NCBI RefSeq assembly: GCF_000783395.1
Contig: NZ_JSFK01000052.1
Location: forward strand, 1 to 39,283
Reading direction: 5' to 3'
Length of the DNA: 39,283 bases
From: Pseudomonas chlororaphis
GTDB taxonomy: Bacteria > Pseudomonadota > Gammaproteobacteria > Pseudomonadales > Pseudomonadaceae
Part shown: piece after piece, positions 24,770 to 35,226 of the stretch
How positions within the stretch are numbered: the stretch's first letter is position 1
Layout of the letters: the number at the start of each line of letters is the position of its first letter
Program-made: the position numbers and the translations under genes
The notes under the pieces: model-generated
Told to the model about the DNA's origin: nothing
What the model saw: only the letters and a program-made list of their open reading frames with translations
Database searches by the model: none

Positions 24770-26194
24770 GTGGACGCTTTGCCCGTGAATTCTGTAACTG
24801 ATCAACCTGTCGCTGTTTCCCTGACCCGCCCCGCGCGTATTCGCCTGGAGTTCAAGAACCTGCTCGCCCTGGCGTTGCCGATCATCATCGCGCAACTGGC
24901 GACCACGGCCATGGGCTTCGTCGATGCGGTGATGGCCGGGCGCGTCGGCCCCAAGGATCTGGCGGCCGTGGCGCTGGGCAACTCGATCTGGGTGCCGGTG
25001 TTTCTGCTGATGACCGGCACGCTGCTGGCGACCACGCCGAAAGTCGCCCAGCGTTTTGGCGCTGGCACTCACAGCGAGATCGGCCCGCTCGTGCGTCAGG
25101 CATTGTGGCTGGCACTGGTGGTCGGACTGATTGCGACAGCGATGCTGGTGGCCGCCGAACCGGTGCTGCACCTGATGAAGGTCGATCCCGAGCTGATCGG
25201 CCCGTGCATGCAATACCTGCATGGCATCGCCAGCGGTCTGCCGGCGGTGGCGTTCTATCACGTGCTGCGCTGCACCAGTGACGGCATCGGTCGTACCCGC
25301 CCGGCAATGGTGTTGGGCCTGTGCGGTCTGGCGCTGAACATTCCGCTGAACTACATCTTCATCTATGGCCACTTCGGCGTGCCAGCCATGGGCGGCGTTG
25401 GCTGCGGCTGGGCCACGGCCATCGTGATGTGGGTGATGGCGCTGGGTCTGGCCGGTTATGAGCGCTGGGCACCGGCCTATCGTTCCAGTGAAATCTTCAG
25501 CCGTTTCGACTGGCCGCAATGGACAGTGATCAGGCGTCTGCTGGCAATTGGTCTGCCGATCGGCATCGCCGTTTTCGCCGAATCGAGCATTTTTGCCGTG
25601 ATCGCGCTGTTGATTGGCAGCCTCGGCGCCACCGTTGTAGCCGGGCATCAGATTGCGCTGAACGTCAGTTCGCTGGTGTTCATGATTCCCTACTCGTTGG
25701 GCATGGCGGTGACCGTGCGCGTCGGTCAGGCATTGGGTCGCGAAGAACCGCGTGAGGCGCGCTTTGCCGCTGGCGTCGGTATGGGCACCGCGCTGGCCTA
25801 CGCCTGTCTGTCGGCGAGCATGATGCTGTTGCTGCGCGAGCCGATTGCGGCGATCTACACCGCTGACCCGACGGTGATTCACATTGCGGCGATGCTGATT
25901 GTGTACTCGGCGCTGTTCCAGTTTTCCGACGCGATTCAGGTGACCGCTGCCGGCGCACTGCGCGGTTATCAGGACACGCGGGTGACGATGATCCTGACCC
26001 TGTTCGCCTATTGGGGGATTGGTTTGCCGGTGGGTTACGCCCTCGGCCTGACCGACTGGCTCGGCGAGCCACGCGGCCCGAGCGGTTTGTGGCAGGGTTT
26101 GATCGTTGGCCTGAGCTGCGCGGCGTTGATGCTGTCGATTCGGTTGACGCGTAGCGCGCGCAAGCGTATTCGGATCAGTCGCTCGGCGGGCTAA
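24770..26194 (+). CDS. MATE-family multidrug efflux transporter (NorM/PmpM type)
   Basis: The 474-residue protein has about twelve membrane helices and the MATE pattern LALPIIIAQLATTAMGFVDAVMAGR near the start (first membrane helix from about residue 30). It should export cationic drugs in exchange for H+ or Na+; PmpM (PA1361) is the likely relative. No ATG is available: GTG at 24770 is used here and GTG at 24785 is an alternative. No Shine-Dalgarno is clear for either. A TAGAAT (24739-24744) some 25 bp upstream could be the -10, giving a very short leader. Confidence 0.92.
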   Translation: MDALPVNSVTDQPVAVSLTRPARIRLEFKNLLALALPIIIAQLATTAMGFVDAVMAGRVGPKDLAAVALGNSIWVPVFLLMTGTLLATTPKVAQRFGAGTHSEIGPLVRQALWLALVVGLIATAMLVAAEPVLHLMKVDPELIGPCMQYLHGIASGLPAVAFYHVLRCTSDGIGRTRPAMVLGLCGLALNIPLNYIFIYGHFGVPAMGGVGCGWATAIVMWVMALGLAGYERWAPAYRSSEIFSRFDWPQWTVIRRLLAIGLPIGIAVFAESSIFAVIALLIGSLGATVVAGHQIALNVSSLVFMIPYSLGMAVTVRVGQALGREEPREARFAAGVGMGTALAYACLSASMMLLLREPIAAIYTADPTVIHIAAMLIVYSALFQFSDAIQVTAAGALRGYQDTRVTMILTLFAYWGIGLPVGYALGLTDWLGEPRGPSGLWQGLIVGLSCAALMLSIRLTRSARKRIRISRSAG

Positions 26195-26216
26195 ACCCTG
26201 ACGCAGGACAAAAAAT

Positions 26217-26304
26217 GTGGGAGCCAGCCTGCTGGTGAATGCGGTGTGTCAGTCGCCATCAACAGTGACTGAGATACCGCTTTCGCGAGCAGGCTCGCTC
26301 CCAC
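26217..26304. repeat. REPIN with a variant left copy
   Basis: The left copy (26217-26239) reads GTGGGAGCCAGC-CTGCTGGTGAA and differs from the consensus at three stem positions, yet CCAGC still pairs with GCTGG. The right copy (26282-26304) is a perfect reverse-oriented consensus. It lies between the convergent MATE gene and tusA. Confidence 0.92.
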
Positions 26305-26329
26305 ATTTGGTTTTGCGTTCGCCTGGGAT

Positions 26330-26581
26330 TCAGGCGTGTTTCTTGCGGATCCAGTACAGATAAGTACCGGCCTCTTCGTGCTGGCTCACCAGTTCATGGT
26401 CGAGAAACACGCAGAATTTGGGGATATCGCGTTTGGTCGAGGGATCGGTGGCGATCACCTTGAGCAGGCCGCCGGGCGCCAGGTCACGGATGTGCTGATG
26501 CAGCATCATCACTGGTTCCGGGCAATTGAGGCCGGTGGCGTCGAGGGTGCCGTCAACCGGGGTATCGATCATTTCACTCAT
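26330..26581 (-). CDS. tusA: Sulfur carrier protein TusA
   Basis: TusA accepts persulfide sulfur from IscS and passes it on for 2-thiouridine in tRNA and other uses. The 83-residue protein has the family motif GLNCPEPVM with the acceptor Cys20, then GGLLKVIATDPSTKRDIPKFC. ATG at 26581 has AGGAG 7 bases upstream. It is codirectional with rlmM, with a REPIN between them, and matches the tusA-rlmM-acnA cluster I recall from P. aeruginosa. Confidence 0.94.
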   Translation of the reverse strand: MSEMIDTPVDGTLDATGLNCPEPVMMLHQHIRDLAPGGLLKVIATDPSTKRDIPKFCVFLDHELVSQHEEAGTYLYWIRKKHA

Positions 26582-26659
26582 GATTCACTCCTGAAACTGG
26601 CCGGCATTGTCGCGCATTGCCGGGTATTCGGTCATCTGTGGCTTTACACCACACCCCCT

Positions 26660-26747
26660 GTGGGAGCGAGCCTGCTCGCGAAGGCGTCGTATCAGCCAAC
26701 ATCATTGCTGAATCGGAATGCGCTTTCGCGAGCAGGCTCGCTCCCAC
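26660..26747. repeat. REPIN between rlmM and tusA
   Basis: A perfect forward copy (26660-26682) and a perfect reverse copy (26725-26747) are 42 bp apart, the same spacing as the pairs at 15700 and 26217. It is the only pair here in a codirectional gap, 16 bp after the rlmM stop and 78 bp before the tusA start. Confidence 0.95.
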
Positions 26748-26763
26748 AAGGTTTTATGTTGTT

Positions 26764-27837
26764 TCAGCGGGATTTGGCTTTCTTGGTGTCGTGACGGCGC
26801 AGGTGGCAGGTCACTTCCTCACGATCGTGATACAGCTGTTTGCAGCCGATATCGACCTTGATCCCGCGCGCCTTGAAACCATCGGCAATGCGTTCGAGCA
26901 AACGCTTCACTTCGGCGTAACGCTGCTTCATCGGCAACTTCAGATTAACCACGGCCTCGCGGCAATGCCCCTCGCCGATCCACTCTTCGAGCATCGCCGC
27001 GTTGCGCGCCGGTTTCTCGACGATGTCGCAGACCATCCAGTCCACCGGTTGCTTGGGCTTGAAGGTAAAACCGTCGGCCATCAAATGCTGCACCAGACCA
27101 GTGTCCATCAGGCTTTCGGCCATCGGGCCATTGTCGATGGCGGTCACCAGCATGCCGCGATTGACCAGTTGCCAGGTCCAGCCACCCGGCGCGGCGCCGA
27201 GGTCGACGCCGGTCATGTCGCTGTGCAGGCGATCTTCCCACTGATCCCGCGGAATAAAGTGGTGCCATGCCTCTTCCAGCTTCAGCGTCGAGCGGCTTGG
27301 CGCTTCACGCGGGAACTTCAGGCGCGGAATGCCCATTGGCCACATCGCCGAGTTACCGGCATCGGCCATCCCCAGAAACACTTCACGACCGCTCTTGAAG
27401 GTCAGCAGCAGACGCGGCTTGCTGGCGTCCTCCACCAGTTTGCCGGCGCCGGTCAGGGCCTTGCGCAGCGGACCTTCGAACTTCTTGCAAAAGTTCGACA
27501 GCTCTTTGCCGTCATTGGTGTCGACGACTTCCAGCCACAGGCTGCCGCACACCGGAAAATCCGCCATGTGCGCAAGGATCACACTGATGCGATCGTTTTC
27601 CGGCAGATCGATGAAGACGCCGCGCGCCCATTGGCGTGGGAAGATCAACTCGGCAAAACGCTGGCCGCGCATCAGGCGCTCGGCGCCGTCTTCTTCGGTG
27701 CAGACGAATTCGGCGCACGCGGTGGCCGCTTTGGCCTTAGCGTAGCCAGCCACATTGAGTTGGGCGGCGAGGTCGGAAATCTCCGAACAGACTTCGCCTT
27801 CGAAGCCTGGCCGGCAATGCATGAATAGGGTGTTCAT
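26764..27837 (-). CDS. rlmM: 23S rRNA (cytidine-2498 2'-O) methyltransferase RlmM
   Basis: RlmM methylates C2498 in the peptidyl-transferase region of 23S rRNA before ribosome assembly. The 357-residue protein has an N-terminal THUMP-like RNA-binding part and a C-terminal Rossmann methyltransferase domain with the SAM loop GVDLGAAPGGWTWQLV and the KDKE-type residues (K in VVNLKLPMK). MNTLFMHCRPGFE at 27837 is the conserved start, with AGGAG 6-7 bases upstream; a longer frame to 27903 crosses the leader. It is divergent from acnA. Confidence 0.94.
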   Translation of the reverse strand: MNTLFMHCRPGFEGEVCSEISDLAAQLNVAGYAKAKAATACAEFVCTEEDGAERLMRGQRFAELIFPRQWARGVFIDLPENDRISVILAHMADFPVCGSLWLEVVDTNDGKELSNFCKKFEGPLRKALTGAGKLVEDASKPRLLLTFKSGREVFLGMADAGNSAMWPMGIPRLKFPREAPSRSTLKLEEAWHHFIPRDQWEDRLHSDMTGVDLGAAPGGWTWQLVNRGMLVTAIDNGPMAESLMDTGLVQHLMADGFTFKPKQPVDWMVCDIVEKPARNAAMLEEWIGEGHCREAVVNLKLPMKQRYAEVKRLLERIADGFKARGIKVDIGCKQLYHDREEVTCHLRRHDTKKAKSR

Positions 27838-28059
27838 TCTTACTCCTGGGCAGAGGGCGGTGATTCGGCCCCTGCGCGATGTCCAGACCTTGCGTTGCAG
27901 CAAAGCCTGTCACGAAAACCGGCGCATGATAGCTGATGTCGGAACCTTGGACTTGCCCATAGAGTCCAGTTATTAGCCAGCTAATGAAAACAGGGCTACG
28001 TTGTTAGCTCTGCCCGTCCCCTCAATCCGTAGCCGTGCGGATTCAAAGGAGTGATTGTA
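27838..28059. other. Divergent rlmM-acnA spacer with two palindromes
   Basis: It contains TGGACT-N9-AGTCCA (27948-27968) and TTAGC-CA-GCTAA (27973-27984) in tandem, ahead of the acnA ribosome site. Both could be regulator sites; I cannot name the regulator. Confidence 0.45.
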
Positions 28060-30801
<2,742 letters not shown>

Positions 30802-30814
30802 GATCTGCGGATGC

Positions 30815-30842
30815 AGAAACACCGCCATTCGGCGGTGTTTCT
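30815..30842 (+). terminator. Hairpin terminator of acnA
   Basis: AGAAACACCGCC and GGCGGTGTTTCT form a 12-bp perfect stem with loop ATTC, 14 bp after the acnA stop. The T-run is short. Confidence 0.75.
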
Positions 30843-30870
30843 GTTAGAGCAATGTACTTTTCTGTGGACG

Positions 30871-30898
30871 AAAAAAAACCCGCCGAAGCGGGTTTTTC
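30871..30898. terminator. Bidirectional terminator between acnA and the APH-like kinase
   Basis: AAAAACCCGC pairs with GCGGGTTTTT around CGAA, with long A- and T-runs on both sides. It backs up the acnA terminator and can stop minus-strand transcription from the kinase gene. Confidence 0.9.
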
Positions 30899-31090
30899 CC
30901 AAGACCATTATCGACTCCCTGTCGGCAGCGATCCTTGCAAATGGTCGATCATCCGTGATCCTGAAACACTCCCTGTGTCTCAGTTGATGTGTGTAGATTA
31001 CTCACTGGATCCAATCGGCAATAGTCGTAAAAGCTACCAGTGCGTGTAAGACATTCGCCATAGTGCCCCTTCCGAAAACCCCTAGCCGTG

Positions 31091-31906
31091 TCAGGCATCA
31101 AGCATGGAAGCCGCGATCTGCGCGACTTTCAGCTGCCCCGAGGCCTGTTCCAGCGCGTCATCCTCCAAAAACCAGGCTGCGGACAAACCGGCAAACGCCA
31201 GCACCCATTGCAACTGCCTGCGTCGATCAAGCCCGGCAGCCTCGACAATCACATCCAGCTGTCGGCGAAAACGCTGAGGATCGGTGGCCGTCGGCAAGTC
31301 CGGGTTACAAATCAGGTTGGCATAATCAAAACCGCGCTCGCCCCTGACCCGTTTCGGATCGATGGCCAGCCAGCCACGCGATTGGAAATCCAGCACATTG
31401 TCGTGGTGCATGTCGCCGTGCAGCACCACCACGTCCTGTGGATCGGCGAGCAGGGCTTCGGCGGTTTGCAGGCTCAGGCTGTAGAGACCGTCATGTTGGG
31501 CAGCAGCGACCCGCAGCGAAGCAAACCATGGCCGCAACTCCACCAGCGGCGGCGGTAGTATTACGCGCGGTGCATGCAATCGTGCCAGCGCCGAACAGAG
31601 AATCCGGCTCGCCTCGTCGTCATCGCCATTCACAGCCATGTGCATCAGTGAGCGGCTGCCGATGGCGCGTTCCATCAGCAGGCCATCCTCGTGATGGGCC
31701 AACACTCGCGCAGCGCCTTCACCGTCCCACCAGGTCATCAGCTGATTGCCGTACTTCTCGTCGACATCCAGCGCAATCTTGAGCATCGCCGGCGTGTCGT
31801 TGAGGCGTACCGGCAACAAACGGCTGCCGGGTGTGATGATCGGTGCACCGTCCGGCACTAGTGCCCAGCGCTCGAGCCAAGGTTCGAAAATATCAGCCAC
31901 CGTCAC
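31091..31906 (-). CDS. Aminoglycoside/hydroxyurea-type phosphotransferase, APH(6)-like
   Basis: The 271-residue protein has the kinase core VVLHGDMHHDNVL (catalytic Asp) and GWLAIDPKRVRGERGFDYANL (metal-binding Asp), an N-lobe MLKIALDVDEKY, and a C-terminal LSAAWFLEDD. This closely follows the streptomycin 6-kinase family (StrB, APH(6)). Such enzymes phosphorylate streptomycin or hydroxyurea. As a chromosomal copy with no mobile element nearby, its natural substrate is uncertain. The frame overlaps the end of the SRPBCC gene, and only non-ATG starts exist: GTG 31906 chosen, with GTG 31900 or TTG 31933 possible. Confidence 0.85.
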   Translation of the reverse strand: MTVADIFEPWLERWALVPDGAPIITPGSRLLPVRLNDTPAMLKIALDVDEKYGNQLMTWWDGEGAARVLAHHEDGLLMERAIGSRSLMHMAVNGDDDEASRILCSALARLHAPRVILPPPLVELRPWFASLRVAAAQHDGLYSLSLQTAEALLADPQDVVVLHGDMHHDNVLDFQSRGWLAIDPKRVRGERGFDYANLICNPDLPTATDPQRFRRQLDVIVEAAGLDRRRQLQWVLAFAGLSAAWFLEDDALEQASGQLKVAQIAASMLDA

Positions 31907-32381
31907 GCTCGCGGGCCTTGGCGCTCTCGGCAAGAAACTGTTCGAGCCGGCTCAACTGCTCCTCCCAGCCACGACTGTCCATGAAATAGGCCTCTTTCTG
32001 GCGAACGTCGGGAATATGCGCGAAACCTGACTCGGAAACCTTGAGCAGTGTGCCGTCCTCGTAATCCTGTAGCTCGAACTTGACCAGCGTGGTCGGCTCT
32101 TGGGAATAGTCAATCTTCGGATTGACCGCATACGGATGCCAGCGGAACGAAAACAGTTGCTGCGGCTCGACCCGCTCGATCAACACGTTCCACAACACAT
32201 GTTCATAACCCGGATACGTGACCTGCCCCTGCGTCCATTCACCGGCAATAAACCGCCTGCCCTCCAGCGCCACACCAAACCACTGGCCAAACGCCTCGGC
32301 ATCGACCAATGCACGCCAGACATGCGAACGCGTCGCCTTGAGCGTGATTTTGCGTTCGAAACTATTGGGTACTGGTTTCAT
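31893..32381 (-). CDS. SRPBCC (AHSA1-like) domain protein
   Basis: The 162-residue protein begins MKPVPNSFERKITLKATRSHVWRAL and has the START-like WRALVDAEAFGQWFG, GYEHVLWNVLIERVEP and C-terminal GWEEQLSRLEQFL pattern of the AHSA1/YndB group. These domains form a hydrophobic pocket for a lipid-like ligand; the ligand here is unknown. A very strong AGGAGGTGA precedes ATG 32381. Its 3' end overlaps the kinase start, which implies one transcript and translational coupling. Confidence 0.88.
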   Translation of the reverse strand: MKPVPNSFERKITLKATRSHVWRALVDAEAFGQWFGVALEGRRFIAGEWTQGQVTYPGYEHVLWNVLIERVEPQQLFSFRWHPYAVNPKIDYSQEPTTLVKFELQDYEDGTLLKVSESGFAHIPDVRQKEAYFMDSRGWEEQLSRLEQFLAESAKARERDGG

Positions 32382-32577
32382 ACGTCACCTCCTGTTCTGA
32401 ACACTAGGCCTGTATGACCACATGTCCAATGTGAAGTTGTATCAGGGCGGTGCAGTCATTCATCCGCAAGGACACATCAAGCTGCACTTTTTGACCGGTG
32501 CTGTGATGGATCCAGGCACCCTAAGCCCAACGAAACTGTTACCTTTTCCAGCGAATTTGAATCAACAAGGACGAATC

Positions 32578-33498
32578 ATGCCGCCATCACTCGCCGAACG
32601 TTACCGCGGTGCCCTGCTCGGTCTGGCATGCGGCGACGCTGTCGGTACTACGGTTGAGTTCAAACCACGGGGATCATTCCAACCGTTGACCGATATGGTC
32701 GGCGGTGGCCCGTTCCACCTCAAGCCAGGGCAGTGGACCGATGACACCTCGATGGCCCTGTGTCTGGCCGAAAGCCTGCTGAACAAGAATGGATTCAATG
32801 CTGCCGATCAGATGGGCCGCTACCTCAACTGGTGGCAATGGGGCTATCTCAGCTCGACCGGTGAGTGTTTCGATATCGGCATGACCGTCAGCCAAGCGCT
32901 CGCGCAATATCAGCAAACCGCGGACCCCTTCGCTGGCTCGACCGACCCTTACAGCGCCGGTAACGGTTCACTGATGCGCCTGGCGCCGGTGGTGCTGTTC
33001 TACTTTCCCGACGCGCGGAAAATCCAGAGCTTTGCCGCCGACAGTTCGCGAACCACCCACGCAGCACCAGAAGCCATCGAATGTTGCCAATTATTGGCCG
33101 GGTTGATTGCCAGAGCGCTTGAAGGCGCGAGCAAAGCAGAACTGCGTCAGTTGCCTTTCGCCAGCTTCTCGCAACCCAAGGTCGCCGCCATTGCGCGCGG
33201 CGATTACCTCGTTATGCCCGAGACGGACATCAAAGGTAATGGCTACAGCGTGCAGTCACTGGAAGCGGCGTTGTGGTGCTTTCACCAGACGGACAGCTTC
33301 GAAACGGCCATTTTGCGAGCGGCCAATCTGGGTGATGACGCCGACACCACTGCCGCGATCACCGGCCAGTTGGCCGGCGCCTATTACGGCGTGCGAGGCA
33401 TTCCTGCGCATTGGCTGGAAAAGCTGCACGACGGTGAAGAGATTGCGGCGACCGCCGACCGTTTGCTCGACGCCTCGCGACTGCGCCTGCCTGAATAA
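32578..33498 (+). CDS. ADP-ribosylglycohydrolase (DraG family)
   Basis: The enzyme would remove ADP-ribose from a protein or nucleic acid. The 306-residue all-helical protein has both metal-binding motifs: WTDDTSMALC (Asp55-Asp56-Thr57) and GDDADTTAAITGQLAGAYYG (Asp253, Asp254, Asp256), with the N-terminal ERYRGALLGLACGDAVG. ATG at 32578 has AAGGA 6 bases upstream, so the open frame from 32422 is leader. No ADP-ribosyltransferase or nitrogenase gene is nearby. The target is therefore unknown. Confidence 0.92.
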   Translation: MPPSLAERYRGALLGLACGDAVGTTVEFKPRGSFQPLTDMVGGGPFHLKPGQWTDDTSMALCLAESLLNKNGFNAADQMGRYLNWWQWGYLSSTGECFDIGMTVSQALAQYQQTADPFAGSTDPYSAGNGSLMRLAPVVLFYFPDARKIQSFAADSSRTTHAAPEAIECCQLLAGLIARALEGASKAELRQLPFASFSQPKVAAIARGDYLVMPETDIKGNGYSVQSLEAALWCFHQTDSFETAILRAANLGDDADTTAAITGQLAGAYYGVRGIPAHWLEKLHDGEEIAATADRLLDASRLRLPE

Positions 33499-33555
33499 GC
33501 ACGAAGCAGACGCTACACTGCTCGGCACTTATCTTCGATACAGCGAGAATTGACC

Positions 33556-33960
33556 ATGTCCCCACGTCTGCTTCTGGCCCTCACGCCCTTCCTGTTCACC
33601 CCCATCGCCCACTCTGCCGTCGACTGCGCCAATGCCAGCGATCAGGCGACGATGAATCAGTGCGCCGGGCAGGACTTCAAAGCAGCGGACAAGGAGTTGA
33701 ACGCGGTGTATCAGCAGATCACCGGGCGTTTGAAGGACAACCCGGATGGCAAGAAGCTGTTGGTCAGTGCGCAACGGGCGTGGCTGGGATTTCGGGACGC
33801 CGAGTGCAAGTTCTCATCGTCCGGGGTAACGGGCGGGAGCGTTTATCCGTGGGTTTACAGCAGTTGCCTGACCGGGGTGACCAAAGTGCGGGTCGAGGCG
33901 CTGAAACAGTATTTGAAGTGTGAAGAAGGTGACATGAGCTGCCCGGTGCCTAGGGCCTGA
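33556..33960 (+). CDS. LprI/DUF1311-like secreted protein
   Basis: A 134-residue protein with a signal peptide (MSPRLLLALTPFLFTPIAHS, cut before AVDC) and the LprI-type domain: Cys-Ala-Asn near the new N-terminus, TMNQCAGQDFKAADKELNAV, and QRAWLGFRDAEC. Four or more Cys residues suggest disulfides in the periplasm. The namesake LprI inhibits lysozyme in Mycobacterium; whether this protein does so is unproven. ATG at 33556 is chosen over a TTG six bases upstream. The last gene before a REP copy. Confidence 0.88.
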   Translation: MSPRLLLALTPFLFTPIAHSAVDCANASDQATMNQCAGQDFKAADKELNAVYQQITGRLKDNPDGKKLLVSAQRAWLGFRDAECKFSSSGVTGGSVYPWVYSSCLTGVTKVRVEALKQYLKCEEGDMSCPVPRA

Positions 33961-33985
33961 TTTTTTCGGCGGTGTTGAGGGATCT

Positions 33986-34008
33986 TTCGCGAGCAGGCTC
34001 GCTCCCAC
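33986..34008. repeat. Single REP sequence (reverse orientation) with remnant partner
   Basis: A perfect reverse-oriented copy follows the LprI-like gene. Fifteen bases later AAATGTGGG (34024-34032 region) mirrors its CCCACATT end, so this may be the remains of a pair. It lies between convergent genes. Confidence 0.9.
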
Positions 34009-34032
34009 ATTGGAACGCATTTCAAATGTGGG

Positions 34033-34473
34033 TCAACGCCCGTTCAACGCGTTGCGCGTGATCATGTTTTGCTCAGGCCGATACGACTCGGCCCTGTGCG
34101 CACTCGCACACACGACAGGAGCACCGCTGCGTAGACTCTCCTCAAGCACCTGTCGTAGCCGCAACAAGCCCTCTCGTTGTAGCGCCAGGTTGGCCTCGAT
34201 CTGGCGTATCTCATCCATACGGATATCGATTTGCTCGATGGTCAACGATTTCGAACAACTCCCGTCCTCCAGGAACAGACCGCGAATGGTGTCGAGGGAA
34301 AAACCGAGCCGCTGCGCGTCGCGCACCAATATCAATCGTGCAACAGCCGCCTCGGTGTAGTGACGATATCCATTGGCGTCACGGGTAGAAGGCTCCAGTA
34401 ACCCTTGCTCCTCGTAATAGCGAATGGCCGAAGCGGCAACACCGGTGCGCTTGGAAACTTCTCCAATTTTCAT
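34033..34473 (-). CDS. MerR-family transcriptional regulator
   Basis: The 146-residue protein has the MerR winged HTH (MKIGEVSKRTGVAASAIRYYEEQGLLEP, first 28 residues as location), the second wing NGYRHYTEAAVARL, and a coiled coil at about 75-115. C-terminal Cys residues (GSCSKS, VVCASAH) do not form the SoxR iron-sulfur motif, so the signal is unclear. It is divergent from the nitroreductase, and the shared spacer holds a MerR-type promoter that reads toward the nitroreductase. Known MerR proteins activate such promoters by untwisting the long spacer. Confidence 0.92.
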   Translation of the reverse strand: MKIGEVSKRTGVAASAIRYYEEQGLLEPSTRDANGYRHYTEAAVARLILVRDAQRLGFSLDTIRGLFLEDGSCSKSLTIEQIDIRMDEIRQIEANLALQREGLLRLRQVLEESLRSGAPVVCASAHRAESYRPEQNMITRNALNGR

Positions 34474-34482
34474 AAAAACTGC

Positions 34483-34513
34483 TTGACCTTCAAGTTGGCT
34501 TTAATCGTTAGCA
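34483..34513 (+). promoter_or_regulatory. MerR-type promoter with 19-bp spacer
   Basis: TTGACC (34483-34488) and TTAGCA (34508-34513) are 19 bp apart, the extended spacing typical of MerR-activated promoters. ACCTTCAAG in the spacer resembles the left half of the usual MerR dyad; the right half (CTTTAATCG) is degenerate. Confidence 0.65.
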
Positions 34514-34587
34514 TAAGCCCAGGTTCAGCACGACAGCCAGTCGTTATTGACCCACCTGAACATCTTTCACCTTTATGGAATTTGATG

Positions 34588-35226
34588 ATGAGCACACTGA
34601 CAGACCTGCTGAAATGGCGCTACGCAACGAAAAAGTACGACCCTTCCCGGACGGTGTCCGATGAAAAAATCGAGCGCATTCTGGAAGCGGTACGGTTAAC
34701 GCCGACATCAAGTGGACTGCAACCTTTTGAATTGCTCGTAGTGACCAATCCAGAGGTTCGCGAAAAGATCAAAGCCGTTAGCTGGAATCAGCAGCAGGTT
34801 ACCGACTGCTCTCATTTGCTGGTGTTTGCCGCCTGGGATGACATCACTGCGGAGCGGGTCAACATGATGTTTGACCTGACTAACGAAGTTCGCGGAACCG
34901 TTAACGAAGGATGGGAAAATTACCGTCAGATGCTCTTGGGCATTGTCGCTGGACGTGGCAAGGAGGCTAATTATCAGGCGGCTGCACGGCAGGCTTATAT
35001 TGGTTTGGGCTCGGCTTTGATCGCCGCGGCGTTTGAAGAAGTCGATGCCACACCGATGGAAGGTTTCGACCCGGCAGCCATCGATGAAATCCTCGGACTC
35101 GCGGCCCGCAACCTGCGTAGCGTGGTGATTCTGCCGCTGGGGCATCGAGCCACAGAGGGAGACTGGCTGGTCAACCTGAAAAAGGTTCGCCGTTCGCGGG
35201 AAAACTTCATTACCGAGATCAAGTAA
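34588..35226 (+). CDS. Nitroreductase-family NAD(P)H-dependent oxidoreductase (NfsB-like)
   Basis: The 212-residue protein follows the FMN-dependent nitroreductase fold: LLKWRYATKKYDPSRTV at the N-terminus (flavin-binding Arg and Lys), LTPTSSGLQPFELLVV, AARQAYIGLGSALIAAAFEEVDATPMEGF, and C-terminal LPLGHRATEGDWL. It probably reduces quinones or nitroaromatics with NAD(P)H. ATG 34588 and 34585 are both possible; GGA at 34577 favours the later one. The neighbouring MerR gene and its promoter suggest induction by an electrophile or quinone-like stress. That is inference. Confidence 0.92.
   Translation: MSTLTDLLKWRYATKKYDPSRTVSDEKIERILEAVRLTPTSSGLQPFELLVVTNPEVREKIKAVSWNQQQVTDCSHLLVFAAWDDITAERVNMMFDLTNEVRGTVNEGWENYRQMLLGIVAGRGKEANYQAAARQAYIGLGSALIAAAFEEVDATPMEGFDPAAIDEILGLAARNLRSVVILPLGHRATEGDWLVNLKKVRRSRENFITEIK

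Noticed and set aside
30843..31090. Additional gene or RNA between acnA and the APH-like gene
   Set aside because: Apart from the terminator at 30871-30898, I see no start with ribosome site, no tRNA fold and no repeat.
31091..31906. Acquired antibiotic-resistance gene
   Set aside because: No integron, transposon or insertion sequence is nearby, base composition matches the neighbours, and it is coupled to an SRPBCC gene. A chromosomal kinase of unknown substrate is safer.
32422..32577. 52-residue N-terminal extension of the ADP-ribosylglycohydrolase
   Set aside because: The family starts near ERYRGALLGLACGD, and AAGGA precedes the ATG at 32578; the upstream part looks non-coding.
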